A stretch of 64,000 nt of DNA from assembly GCF_023380025.1 (NCBI RefSeq), contig NZ_CP097253.1:1612001-1676000 (forward strand), given 5' to 3'. The notes beneath the pieces are model-generated. The model made no database searches, had not been told where the DNA came from, and saw only the letters and a list, made by a program, of their open reading frames with translations. Source of the stretch: Sphingomonas glaciei. Lineage in GTDB: Bacteria > Pseudomonadota > Alphaproteobacteria > Sphingomonadales > Sphingomonadaceae. A program made the position numbers and the translations under genes. Positions 25,655 through 33,547 of the stretch are shown here, in pieces (position 1 is the first letter of the stretch; every line of letters starts with the position of its first letter).

Positions 25655-26740
25655 ATGGACAGGGTCTCCGCCCCAGCAACGCCGGCCCGCGCCTGGCGCC
25701 CCAGGCGGGTGCTGATCACTCGCGCCGCCCGCGACCATGCCCATGGCCGCACGATCGCCGATCGCGCCGCGGCGCTCGGCATCCCGGTCACCGAACTGTC
25801 GGGCAACCAGCTCCGCCTCGGCTCATCGGAGGACGAGCGCCGCGCTTATGCCGAGGCCAAGTCGACCTTCGCGGTGGCCGTCGCTCCACCGTCAAAGCTC
25901 CGCCTGCAGCCGATCGCCCCCAGCGCCGACTGGCGCGTCGACCTCGCCGAAGGCTGCCCGGCGCATTGCGCTTATTGCTACCTCGCGGGCTCGCTCAAGG
26001 GCCCGCCGATCACCCGCGTCTACGCCAACCTCGACGAGATCACCGCCACGCTCCCGGCCTATCTCGGCCAGGGCACGATCACCTCGCGCTCACGAACCCG
26101 CGCCCACGAAGGCACCACGTTCGAGGCCAGCTGCTATACCGATCCCCTCGCCCTCGAACCGCTGACCGGCAGCCTGGGCGAAATGATCCGGTTCTTCGGC
26201 GCGTGGGACGCCGACGTGCAGCTGCGCTTCACCAGCAAGTTCGCCGACGTCTCCTCGCTGCTGGACCTGCCTCACGGCGGCCGGACCAGGATGCGAGCCT
26301 CGATCAACCCGCCCGCCTACCACCGCTTTGAAGGCGGCACCGACCGCGTCGCCGCCCGCCTCGACGCGCTCCGGCAGATGGCCTTGGCCGGCTACAAGGT
26401 CGGGCTGACGGTCGCCCCGATCATCGCCGCCGAGGGCTGGCGCGAGGCCTATGCCGACCTGATCGCCGCCGCCGCCGCCGCGCTGCGCGGAATCCCCGGA
26501 CTCGACCTCACCGCCGAGCTCATCACCCACCGCTTCACCCCCGGCAGCCGCGCGGTGCTGACCAGCTGGTATCCCGGCTCCGACCTCGAAATGGACCCCG
26601 CCCTGCGCGCGGAGAAACGGACGAAATTCGCCGGCACCAAATTTGTCTATCCGCCCGAACTGATGAAAGAACTGAAGAGCTTCTTCTACGAACAGCTGGC
26701 CGCCCGACTTCCCGAAGCCCGCATCCTCTACTGGACGTGA
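25655..26740 (+). CDS. Spore photoproduct lyase-family radical SAM protein
   Basis: 361 residues. The radical SAM cluster motif CPAHCAYCY gives C101, C105 and C108 (C-x3-C-x2-C). FEASCYTDPLALEPLTG places C160 where spore photoproduct lyase has its H-atom donor Cys, and the C-terminal LITHRFTPGSRAVL and KFAGTKFVYPPELM segments also fit. In Bacillus the family repairs the 5-thyminyl-dihydrothymine lesion in spores. Sphingomonads do not sporulate, so the substrate here is open; another DNA photoproduct or nucleotide is possible. It is convergent with the arsM-like gene, 22 bp apart. Confidence 0.82.
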   Translation: MDRVSAPATPARAWRPRRVLITRAARDHAHGRTIADRAAALGIPVTELSGNQLRLGSSEDERRAYAEAKSTFAVAVAPPSKLRLQPIAPSADWRVDLAEGCPAHCAYCYLAGSLKGPPITRVYANLDEITATLPAYLGQGTITSRSRTRAHEGTTFEASCYTDPLALEPLTGSLGEMIRFFGAWDADVQLRFTSKFADVSSLLDLPHGGRTRMRASINPPAYHRFEGGTDRVAARLDALRQMALAGYKVGLTVAPIIAAEGWREAYADLIAAAAAALRGIPGLDLTAELITHRFTPGSRAVLTSWYPGSDLEMDPALRAEKRTKFAGTKFVYPPELMKELKSFFYEQLAARLPEARILYWT

Positions 26741-26762
26741 GGCAGCAGGCTTCGGCGCTTGC

Positions 26763-27809
26763 TTAACAGCAGCCGCTCAACGCAAGGCTCGGCGCTTCCG
26801 TGTCATCGAACGGTAGGGACCTACCGCAACCGGCGAAGACGCCGTAATGCTGCCTGAAATCTCCGCTGAAGTCGAAATGCCGAGCCAACCGGGTGTCCGC
26901 CAGCATCTTCCATGTATTGCCGCACACGGGAAACACCCGGCCAGCCTCGATGTGGTGGTGCTTGTCGAGGGTGAAGAGGCGTTCGGCGCCGGGGATGGTG
27001 CCGCGGTATCGGACGGCCTGGCCGTAATCCTCGCATTGCGGTTCGAGCCCGTCGAGCTTGAACAGGCGGTAGGTCGCCGAGAAGAAGCGGTGGCCGGCGA
27101 CCTTCTCGGCGACGGCTGGATCTCCGATTCCGAGCGGTCGGTCGGTCACCAGGCGAGGGTCGGCGAACCCTGCTGCTTTGGCCAACGCGTCGAAGTCGCC
27201 CCAGTAGAGCGCCCCGGCAAGGCATTCGCCGTGCAACACGGGGTCGGCAAGCAGCGCCGGCGCGACCCTGCGGTCGGCATAGACGTCGGAGAAATAGAGC
27301 TCGCCGCCGGGCTTCAGCAGGCGGTGGGCAGCGCGGAACACCGCCGCCTTGTCCGCCACCAGGTTGATGACGCAGTTGGACACGATCACGTCGAAGGACG
27401 CATCGGCGAGGCCGAGATCGTCCAGCCGCTCGATGTCGCCGTGGAGGAAGCGCGTATTGGCGAAGCCGAAGCGGTCGGCGTGCCAAGCCTGATGACGCTG
27501 GGCGACCTCCAGCTGCTCGGGCGTGGCGTCGATCCCCGTGACGCTGCCGCGCGGACCGACCATCTGCGACAGGAGATAGGCATCCTGGCCCGACCCCGAC
27601 CCCAGGTCGAGCACCGCGCATCCTTCGATCGCATCCGGGACGACCAGTCCGCAACCATAGTATCGGGCTCGCACCTCTTCGTGCACATTTGCGAGCGCCG
27701 CTCGGACGGCGGGCGGCGGGGCATCCGTGGTACAGCAGGCGTCGGTCCTGAGGTCGGCCGAGCCGGATAGCACCTGCCCATAATAGTTGCGGCTGTTCTC
27801 GAGATTCAC
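26763..27809 (-). CDS. arsM: Arsenite S-adenosylmethionine methyltransferase (ArsM-like)
   Basis: 348 residues from GTG 27809, which has AAAGGGA upstream and gives the family N-terminus NLENSRNYYG. The SAM-binding motif is VLDLGSGSGQDAYLL. All three As(III)-binding cysteines of ArsM are found with the expected spacing: C53 in YYGCGLV, C146 in SNCVINL and C196 in GECLAGALYWGDF. An N-terminal ACCT and a C-terminal GCC add further thiols. It would methylate arsenite to volatile or less retained species. No arsR or arsB lies beside it. Confidence 0.85.
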   Translation of the reverse strand: MNLENSRNYYGQVLSGSADLRTDACCTTDAPPPAVRAALANVHEEVRARYYGCGLVVPDAIEGCAVLDLGSGSGQDAYLLSQMVGPRGSVTGIDATPEQLEVAQRHQAWHADRFGFANTRFLHGDIERLDDLGLADASFDVIVSNCVINLVADKAAVFRAAHRLLKPGGELYFSDVYADRRVAPALLADPVLHGECLAGALYWGDFDALAKAAGFADPRLVTDRPLGIGDPAVAEKVAGHRFFSATYRLFKLDGLEPQCEDYGQAVRYRGTIPGAERLFTLDKHHHIEAGRVFPVCGNTWKMLADTRLARHFDFSGDFRQHYGVFAGCGRSLPFDDTEAPSLALSGCC

Positions 27810-28134
27810 GGGGTCAGTCCCTTTAAGGATTGGGCGGTGCTCATCAGACCGGAGCGTCGGGGAATAGCCGGCTCGCGACGCATGAACCCGCCACGGCACC
27901 CGCCGGTTGCGCCATCACGAAGCCCGGAACGTCACCCGGCGAAGCCCGGAGAAGCAGTCGCTCAGCGAGCGCGCCACAGTGATTGCGGGAGATGGTAAAC
28001 CAGTAAGAGAGCCTCAATTTGCTTATTCCAAGTCAGTGACTGAGTGTCCACCGATGCGCGCGCTTTGGGTCACGTAACGAGAGTCCGCTTTCGACCCATT
28101 GCAGACATTAGGCCGCCCGACATATCTTCTTCGC
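27810..28134. other. 325-bp intergenic region, repeats only
   Basis: No convincing gene. It holds two close copies of CGAAGCCCGGA (starting near 27917 and 27939), a small palindrome TCAGTGACTGA near 28035, and at its right end the first of the ~28-bp palindromic repeats described separately. Confidence 0.5.
28082..28109. repeat. Palindromic repeat, copy 1
   Basis: A 28-bp element with the pattern GTCCGC-TTTC-gaCCCATT-GCagAC. It is the least symmetrical copy of a family of near-palindromes seen again at 28413 and 28829. It lies 25 bp upstream of a small orphan gene. Confidence 0.6.
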
Positions 28135-28398
28135 ATGAAGCGAGGACAAGGATTGTCTCGGGCCGTCGCGCCTATGTCGCCACAAGAGCTTGAGGCGCTC
28201 CCTACTGGTGCTTTACTCGCTCGTATGAAGCGGCTGCGCTGGTGCGAGGAAAGCCGAGAAAGCAGTGACTTGTCCGAAGATGAGGTAGCGTCAGCCGAAC
28301 ACCTCATCTTGTTTAAGGGTGATGCTTCTTGGCGTTCGGCACATGCCGACCTCAAGGCGATCCTTTCACAGCGTGAGCATGTCGAGAACAAGTCCTGA
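28135..28398 (+). CDS. Small hypothetical protein
   Basis: 87 residues from ATG 28135; an internal start at 28174 (MSPQELEALPTG) is also plausible. The protein is hydrophilic and helical with LLARMKRLRWCEESRE, and ends in SAHADLKAILSQREHVENK. No signal, membrane segment or metal motif is seen. It looks like a small protein that recurs in sphingomonads, but no function is recognised. It is flanked on both sides by palindromic repeats. Confidence 0.6.
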   Translation: MKRGQGLSRAVAPMSPQELEALPTGALLARMKRLRWCEESRESSDLSEDEVASAEHLILFKGDASWRSAHADLKAILSQREHVENKS

Positions 28399-28412
28399 AG
28401 CGGTAACTGACA

Positions 28413-28440
28413 ACGTCCGCTTTCCATCCATCGCGGACGT
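28413..28440. repeat. Palindromic repeat, copy 2 (perfect arms)
   Basis: ACGTCCGC-N12-GCGGACGT, with perfect 8-bp arms around TTTCCATCCATC. It shares the GTCCGCTTTC core with copies 1 and 3. It starts 14 bp after the stop of the small plus-strand gene and 18 bp before the stop of the next minus-strand gene, so it lies at a convergent junction. Confidence 0.75.
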
Positions 28441-28458
28441 CCTTCGCAGTCTAATGCC

Positions 28459-28779
28459 TCATTGAGGAACCGAAGTTCCGCTTGGTCGCAAGGAGCCGAG
28501 TAGAGCCCTCGCTTCAGAGGAAACTTGTTCAATCATCTCAACGTCCTCGGTGAGATGGCACTTCTCCAGAACCAACGCGAACTCGGAAAGCCGCTCTGCC
28601 TCTTCAGGGTAGATGATTATGCCGACAAGGTGGAACGGCGACTTCGTGAGGTAGTCGTCAAGGAAGAACCTCACGAAAACATCGTCGCTAACCGACCAAT
28701 CTCCTTCAGCGAGTTCTTCCAAAAGAGCGACCATTTCGGTTCGGGACCAAGGCTGAGTAAGCTGCGGCCAGTTGTCCAT
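28459..28779 (-). CDS. Small acidic hypothetical protein
   Basis: 106 residues from ATG 28779 (MDNWPQLTQPWSRTEM). It is acidic, with an alternating helix-strand appearance: MVALLEELAEGDWSVSDDVFVRFFLDDYL, then FHLVGIIIYPEEAERLSEFALVLEK. There is no signal or membrane segment. It resembles stand-alone small immunity-type or SCO4402-like proteins only in general character; no family is assigned. It is isolated between palindromic repeats, with lower GC than its neighbours. Confidence 0.6.
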   Translation of the reverse strand: MDNWPQLTQPWSRTEMVALLEELAEGDWSVSDDVFVRFFLDDYLTKSPFHLVGIIIYPEEAERLSEFALVLEKCHLTEDVEMIEQVSSEARALLGSLRPSGTSVPQ

Positions 28780-28828
28780 GCTGCACTCCCATCGGGCACT
28801 TGAGCCTTCCGTTCGGGGTAGCATGTGA

Positions 28829-28857
28829 ACGTCCGCTTTCCGCCCGTTGCGGCCATT
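28829..28857. repeat. Palindromic repeat, copy 3
   Basis: ACGTCCGC-TTTCCGCCCGTT-GCGGCCATT. The left arm is identical to copy 2 and the right arm has one change. It lies in the gap between two minus-strand small genes. Confidence 0.65.
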
Positions 28858-28887
28858 CGCGGCCCGTCATTACGTGGCTCATTGACG

Positions 28888-28906
28888 GTCAAAAGCGGAC
28901 ATTGCC
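28888..28906. repeat. Half copy of the palindromic repeat, inverted
   Basis: GTCAAAAGCGGACATTGCC is the reverse complement of the AATGTCCGCTTTxGAC half of the element. Together with copy 3 it makes a larger inverted pair (GTCCGCTTT ... AAAGCGGAC). Confidence 0.5.
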
Positions 28907-28951
28907 TATTCCCAACGACAATTGAACAGCGCTTCCTGCCGTTAGGTCTTC

Positions 28952-29299
28952 TCACCGCACCAGCCAGCCCTGCTGCTGCAGAGTCCGCCGCCACGCCTTC
29001 TCGAAACACCCGGTCCCGGCCGACGGGCCGATATTGCTGCAACTGCCGATCCCGCTGTCTCCGTGCGAGATCCACCCCATCCGCTCGGTCATCACGCCCT
29101 TGACGTTACCGGCCGGGTCATAGGGCGCGGCAGGGTCGGTCACCTGGTAGAGGTTGCGCTGTTCGCGGCGGCCGCAGACGGTGATCACCTCGGCCTCGTC
29201 CTTCAGCCGGCATTCCTGCCGCGCGACCTCGCGCCGGGCAGCCTCGCCAAGATCGGGCCCGAAGGCGAACGCCATCATCAATAGCATGGGGCGAAGCAT
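28952..29299 (-). CDS. Small secreted hypothetical protein with CGRR motif
   Basis: 115 residues from ATG 29299; 29287 is an alternative start. A short N-terminal hydrophobic run (MLLMMAFAFGPDLGEAA) suggests export. The centre ECRLKDEAEVITVCGRREQRNLYQV resembles a motif common in small periplasmic proteins of sphingomonads (Cys, acidic stretch, VCGRR, aromatic-rich tail). Four cysteines could form disulfides. Function is unknown. It is divergent from the muramidase gene. Confidence 0.6.
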   Translation of the reverse strand: MLRPMLLMMAFAFGPDLGEAARREVARQECRLKDEAEVITVCGRREQRNLYQVTDPAAPYDPAGNVKGVMTERMGWISHGDSGIGSCSNIGPSAGTGCFEKAWRRTLQQQGWLVR

Positions 29300-29429
29300 G
29301 CGCCCGCACCGTCCCGGCCGCAAGCACAACCGCGACGGACCTGCCAGCCCCCAAGAATTCGCTGTCCTACAACGAGCCAATTGGGTTAGCTTTCTTCGAC
29401 TCGGTCCGATCAAGCCGCTGGAGCCGCCC

Positions 29430-29999
29430 ATGACTGACGATCCTTCGAAACACAGTGTCGAACAGCTGATCGACGAACTGATCGAGCGCGAAGGCGGCTA
29501 TTCCAACCATCCCGCCGACCGGGGTGGACCAACCCGTTATGGAATAACCGAAGCGGTTGCCCGCGCCCATGGCTATTCGGGGCCGATGTCGCTCCTTCCG
29601 CGGGCCGAGGCGGCGGCCATCTACCGCCGGCTCTACTGGCTCCGTCCGCGTTACGACCAGGTCGCCCGCCGCTCCGCCCGGATCGCGGCCGAACTGTTCG
29701 ATACCGGCGTCAACATGGGGCCGGGGGTCGCCACCACCTTTCTCCAGCGAGCGCTGACCGCGCTCAACCGTCGCGCCAGGGATTTTCCCGATCTGGTTCC
29801 CGATGGCCGGGTCGGACCGGCTACCCTCGGCGCGCTCGACGCCTTTCTCGACCTGCGCGGCAAAGGCGGCGAGGTCGTCCTGATGCGCGCGCTCGAGGCG
29901 ATGCAGGGCGAACGCTACCTGCGCCTGGCGGAGAAGCGCCCGGCCAACGAGTCATTTCTCTACGGCTGGCTCGCGAACCGTATCGGTCAGGCCGACTGA
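29430..29999 (+). CDS. Glycoside hydrolase family 108 endolysin-type muramidase
   Basis: 189 residues. The N-terminal GH108 domain has the catalytic Glu in IEREGGYSNHPADRGGPTRYGITEAVAR, the family's EGGY-N-DPGG-TxxGIT pattern. The C-terminal half is a helical peptidoglycan-binding-3-like domain (LTALNRR..DLVPDGRVGPATLGAL). There is no signal peptide, as in holin-dependent phage endolysins. A holin gene follows 62 bp later, forming a lysis cassette. No capsid, tail or integrase gene is nearby. Confidence 0.88.
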   Translation: MTDDPSKHSVEQLIDELIEREGGYSNHPADRGGPTRYGITEAVARAHGYSGPMSLLPRAEAAAIYRRLYWLRPRYDQVARRSARIAAELFDTGVNMGPGVATTFLQRALTALNRRARDFPDLVPDGRVGPATLGALDAFLDLRGKGGEVVLMRALEAMQGERYLRLAEKRPANESFLYGWLANRIGQAD

Positions 30000-30008
30000 C
30001 CCTGCCCA

Positions 30009-30033
30009 CCAGTGACCTTTGTGACCTTGTTCA
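30009..30033 (-). repeat. Dispersed GGTCAC-type repeat, copy A
   Basis: A 25-bp element that reads, on the minus strand, TGAACAAGGTCAC-AAA-GGTCAC-TGG. It is identical to two copies at 47641-47665 and 47695-47719. It lies between the muramidase and holin genes. The core is a direct repeat of GGTCAC with 3-bp spacing. Confidence 0.8.
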
Positions 30034-30061
30034 TCTTCGCACCCTCTACAGGACGCTCCGC

Positions 30062-30475
30062 ATGCCCCTCATCGATGCCATCATCAGCCCGCTCGGCAAG
30101 CTCATCGACAAGATCATTCCCGACCCCCGCGAACGCGATCGCGCGAAGCTCGAACTGCTCAAGCTCGAAGGCGATCAGGAAGCGGCGCAGATCGGCCAGC
30201 AGATGCAGGCGATCATCGCCGAGGCCAATAGTCACGATCCGTGGACCAGCCGCGCCCGGCCGAGCTTCCTCTACGTCATGTACGTGCTGATGCTGTGGTC
30301 GATCCCGATGGGGCTGATCGCCGCGGTCGATCCGGCCAAGGCCACGGCCATTTCCGCCGGCATGACAGCCTACCTGCGCGGGCTGCCCGACGAACTCTAC
30401 ACCCTCTTCGGCACCGGCTATCTCGGCTACACCGCCGCCCGGACCTGGGGCAAGGTCAAGGGCGCCGAGCGCTGA
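30062..30475 (+). CDS. Holin of the 3TM family
   Basis: 137 residues. The N-terminal amphipathic segment IIPDPRERDRAKLELLKLEGDQEAAQ is typical of holin_3TM proteins. Membrane segments cover SFLYVMYVLMLWSIPMGLIAAV and LYTLFGTGYLGYTAARTW. It would form the inner-membrane hole that releases the GH108 enzyme encoded just upstream. The pair could be a prophage remnant, part of a gene-transfer-agent lysis module, or a domesticated cassette. Confidence 0.82.
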   Translation: MPLIDAIISPLGKLIDKIIPDPRERDRAKLELLKLEGDQEAAQIGQQMQAIIAEANSHDPWTSRARPSFLYVMYVLMLWSIPMGLIAAVDPAKATAISAGMTAYLRGLPDELYTLFGTGYLGYTAARTWGKVKGAER

Positions 30476-30534
30476 CCGTCCCTACCTCCCCGGAGGAGTG
30501 ACCGCCTAAAGCGCTTGCATCGCTCCGCCTCTGG

Positions 30535-30586
30535 AACGATCCTTCCTTTCCGCACTTCTGCATGAAGGCGGACAGGAGGGATCGTT
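30535..30586 (+). promoter_or_regulatory. Long hairpin overlapping the ribosome-binding site of the PLD-like gene
   Basis: The outer stem AACGATCCTTCCT (30535-30547) pairs with AGGAGGGATCGTT (30574-30586) through one G-T pair. An inner stem TCCGC/GCGGA extends it. The AGGAGG at 30574-30579 is the Shine-Dalgarno of the GTG start at 30590 and would be buried in the stem. TTTT at 30584-30587 also makes it a possible terminator for the holin gene. Confidence 0.6.
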
Positions 30587-30589
30587 TTC

Positions 30590-32053
30590 GTGGGGCCAAA
30601 GCTCGAACCGGGTCGTAATTGCTGGCGGATCGAGCAGGCCGGCCGGGCATCGGTGATCGTCGACGCCGCCGATTATTATCACATCATCCGCCATATGATG
30701 GAGCGCGCCGAGCGGCGCATCCTGATCATCGGCTGGGATTTCGACCCCCGCATCCTGCTCGACCGCGACGACAGTCGCGAAAGCCTTGGCGACTTCCTGC
30801 TCGGTGTCGCCAAGAAGAAGCCCGGCGTGGACATCCGGATCCTCAAGTGGGACCTCGGCGCGCTGAAGCTGCTGGTGCGCGGCAAGGCGCTTGCCTGGCT
30901 CGCACGCCTCGCATGGCAGAAGTCGATCAAGTTCACCCTCGACCACGCCCACCCAGCCGGCTGCAGCCACCACCAGAAGATCGTGGTGATCGACGACAGC
31001 TTCGCCATCTGCGGCGGGATCGACATGACCGGCGACCGCTGGGACAAGTCCGAACATCGCGACAAGGAACCCGGCCGGGTCCGCCCCAACGGCAAGCCCT
31101 ATGGACCGTGGCACGACGTCACCATGGCGGTCGACGGCCCGCTCGCCCGCGCTCTTGCCGAACTCAGCCGCGACCGCTGGCGCCGCGCGACCGGCGAGGA
31201 ACTGCCCGAGCTCGAGCCACGCGACGACCTGTGGCCCGACGAACTCGACCCCCATTTCACCGACGCCCGCTTCGCCATTGCCCGAACGCAAGCCGCCTAC
31301 AAGGAATGGGAAGACGTCCGCGAGGTCGAGGGGTTGTTCGTCGACGCGATCGAAAGCGCCCGCCGCTTCATCTACATCGAGAACCAGTATTTCACCTCGC
31401 CCCGCATCGCCGCCGCCATCATGCGCCGAATGGAAGCGCCCGACCCGCCCGAGATCGTGCTGGTCACGCCGATCACTGCCGACGGCTGGCTCGAGCAGGT
31501 GGCGATGGACGCGACCCGGCTGCGGCTGATGAAGATCATCGGTGCGGTCGACCCGGAGGACCGCTTCCGCATCTATACGCCCAAGACCAAGGGCGGGCAG
31601 GACATCTACGTCCACGCCAAGGTGATGATCGTCGACGACGCCTTTCTCAAGATCGGCTCAGCCAACATGAACAACCGCAGCCTCGGTCTCGACAGCGAAT
31701 GCGATCTCGCCCTGATCGACGAGGAAGAGCACCGCGCCTGCGTCCGCGCCGTGCGCGAGCGGCTGATGGCCGAACATCTCGGCGCGACTGAGGAACAGGT
31801 CCGTCATACCTTCGAGCGGACCGGCTCGCTGCGTGCCACCATCGCGGAACTGACCCAACCCGGCGAGCGCCGGCTCGATCCGCTCCCCTACGAAAAGCCC
31901 GAAGGCGCCGCCTCCTTCATCGCTGAAACCGAACTGCTCGATCCCAAGAGCCCTGATGCGATGTTCGAGGGGATGACCCGTCGCACCCTGTTCGATCCCC
32001 TACGCGGTCGCTTCAAGGCGCTCCGCCGCCGGGGGCAGAAGCTGCCGGTCTGA
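30590..32053 (+). CDS. Phospholipase D-family protein
   Basis: 487 residues from GTG 30590. Two HKD motifs are complete: HHQKIVVIDD (H128, K130, D135) with the GGIDMTGDRWD follow-up, and VHAKVMIVDD (H342, K344, D349) with GSANMNNRSLGLDSE. There is no signal peptide. The family includes phospholipases D and cardiolipin synthases. The spacing between motifs, about 210 residues, fits PLD enzymes acting on phospholipid head groups. It overlaps the downstream esterase gene by one base, suggesting joint lipid or ester metabolism. Confidence 0.87.
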   Translation: MGPKLEPGRNCWRIEQAGRASVIVDAADYYHIIRHMMERAERRILIIGWDFDPRILLDRDDSRESLGDFLLGVAKKKPGVDIRILKWDLGALKLLVRGKALAWLARLAWQKSIKFTLDHAHPAGCSHHQKIVVIDDSFAICGGIDMTGDRWDKSEHRDKEPGRVRPNGKPYGPWHDVTMAVDGPLARALAELSRDRWRRATGEELPELEPRDDLWPDELDPHFTDARFAIARTQAAYKEWEDVREVEGLFVDAIESARRFIYIENQYFTSPRIAAAIMRRMEAPDPPEIVLVTPITADGWLEQVAMDATRLRLMKIIGAVDPEDRFRIYTPKTKGGQDIYVHAKVMIVDDAFLKIGSANMNNRSLGLDSECDLALIDEEEHRACVRAVRERLMAEHLGATEEQVRHTFERTGSLRATIAELTQPGERRLDPLPYEKPEGAASFIAETELLDPKSPDAMFEGMTRRTLFDPLRGRFKALRRRGQKLPV

Positions 32054-32973
32054 TGCCTCGCTCGCTTCAGCGTCGTCGCTGGCGCAACATCCCCCGTGTC
32101 GCCGCCGAGCTGGTCGACCGCTTCGGGTGGAGCCCGGTGGCGCTGCTCAACACCATCGACCGGCTGACCCCCGGCCGCGGCGACCGCGCGCGCAAGGTCG
32201 GCGACGGGATCGCCTACGGCCCGCTCGGCCGCCACAAGCTCGACGTCTGGTCCCCCTCGCACCCGGACAACGCCAGGCTGCCGGTGATCATCTTCTTCTA
32301 CGGCGGCGGATGGCATGCTGGCGAGCGCGGCGACTATGGTTTCGCCGCCGCGGCCTTCGCCGGCCAAGGCTTCATTGCCGTGCTTCCCGACTACCGCCTG
32401 GTGCCCGACGTCCGCTTTCCAGGCTTCCTCGAGGACGCCGCTCTGGCCGTGCGCTGGGTGGCCGCGCACGTCGCCGAATATGGCGGCGACCCCGGCAAGA
32501 TCAGCGTCGCCGGGCACAGCGCCGGCGCTTATATCGCCGCCATGCTGGCGCTCGACCCGCGCTGGCTCGGCACTGTCCAGCTCCGGCCAGAGACGATCCG
32601 CGCCGGCGTACTGCTGTCCGGCCCGTTCGACTTCGCCCCGTTCCGCGAATGGCGCGGCCGGGCCACCTTCGGCGCCTACCACGACCCGGCCGACACACAG
32701 CCGATCAATCATGTCCGCGCCGACGCCCCGCCGCTGCTGCTCCAGCATGGCTCGTCGGACCGGCTGGTCTATGCCAAGAACAGCCGCAGCCTCGACGCCG
32801 CGCTGACCCGAGCCGGCGCGCCGCATGAGCTGCGCATCTACAAGGGCTGCGACCATGCCGGCACCGCAGTGGCGTTGTCCCGTCCGTTCCGCGGGCGCCA
32901 TCCGGTGCTTGCGGATGCCACCCGTTTCTTGCGCTCGGTGCTGGGGCTTCCCACTTCTCCGCCAACAGCATGA
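32053..32973 (+). CDS. Alpha/beta hydrolase (HSL-type esterase)
   Basis: 306 residues. The oxyanion-hole motif FYGGGW is a variant of HGGGW. The nucleophile elbow is GHSAGA, an Asp follows in HGSSDRLV, and a His lies in GCDHAGTA. The fold resembles hormone-sensitive-lipase or arylformamidase-like esterases. There is no signal peptide. It starts in a TGATG junction with the PLD-like gene and its stop overlaps the hslV start (ATGA), so expression is tied to both. The substrate is unknown. Confidence 0.83.
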   Translation: MPRSLQRRRWRNIPRVAAELVDRFGWSPVALLNTIDRLTPGRGDRARKVGDGIAYGPLGRHKLDVWSPSHPDNARLPVIIFFYGGGWHAGERGDYGFAAAAFAGQGFIAVLPDYRLVPDVRFPGFLEDAALAVRWVAAHVAEYGGDPGKISVAGHSAGAYIAAMLALDPRWLGTVQLRPETIRAGVLLSGPFDFAPFREWRGRATFGAYHDPADTQPINHVRADAPPLLLQHGSSDRLVYAKNSRSLDAALTRAGAPHELRIYKGCDHAGTAVALSRPFRGRHPVLADATRFLRSVLGLPTSPPTA

Positions 32974-33530
32974 GCGGGACAGTAATGGAACAATGGCACG
33001 GCACCACCATCATCGGGGTGCGCAAGGACGGCCGCACGGTGATCGCCGGCGACGGCCAGGTAAGCATGGGCAATACGGTGATGAAGCCCAACGCCCGCAA
33101 GGTGCGGCGGCTGGGCAAGGACGGCAAGGTGATCGCCGGATTCGCCGGGGCGACCGCCGACGCCTTCACCCTGTTCGAGCGGCTGGAGAAGAAGCTCGAG
33201 ACCCATCACGGTCAATTGCTCCGCGCTGCGGTCGAGCTGGCCAAGGACTGGCGCACCGACAAATTCCTGCGCAATCTTGAAGCATTGATGATCGTCGCCG
33301 ATGCCGACACCTTGCTGGTGATTACCGGCAATGGCGACGTGCTCGAACCCGAAGCCAGCAACGAGACGATCATCGCGGCGATCGGCAGCGGCGGCAATTA
33401 TGCCCTGTCGGCGGCCAAGGCGCTGGTCGATTACGAACCCGACCCCGAAAAGCTCGCCCGCAAGGCTATGGCGATCGCCGCCGAGGTGTGCGTCTTCACC
33501 AATGACCGCGTGGTTGTCGAGACGGTCTGA
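32970..33530 (+). CDS. hslV: ATP-dependent protease proteolytic subunit HslV
   Basis: About 186 residues with the HGTTIIGVR start of the mature chain, where the Thr after HG becomes the N-terminal nucleophile after propeptide removal. [13 protein letters not shown] and the [14 protein letters not shown] segment are diagnostic of HslV. Starts at 32970 and 32985 are both possible; both are upstream of the processed Thr. It forms a dodecamer that works with HslU, whose gene lies 1.1 kb downstream after an inserted reductase gene. Confidence 0.95.
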   Translation: MSGTVMEQWHGTTIIGVRKDGRTVIAGDGQVSMGNTVMKPNARKVRRLGKDGKVIAGFAGATADAFTLFERLEKKLETHHGQLLRAAVELAKDWRTDKFLRNLEALMIVADADTLLVITGNGDVLEPEASNETIIAAIGSGGNYALSAAKALVDYEPDPEKLARKAMAIAAEVCVFTNDRVVVETV

Positions 33531-33547
33531 ATCGCAAAGGATTTCCC

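Noticed and set aside
28023..28532. 169-codon minus-strand frame opposite the small 28135-28398 gene
   Set aside because: It runs through palindromic repeat copies 1 and 2 and has Ser/Arg-rich low-quality sequence; the opposite frame has better protein character.
29430..30475. A prophage around the lysis genes
   Set aside because: No integrase, portal, capsid, tail or repressor genes on either side, and no attachment-site duplication seen.
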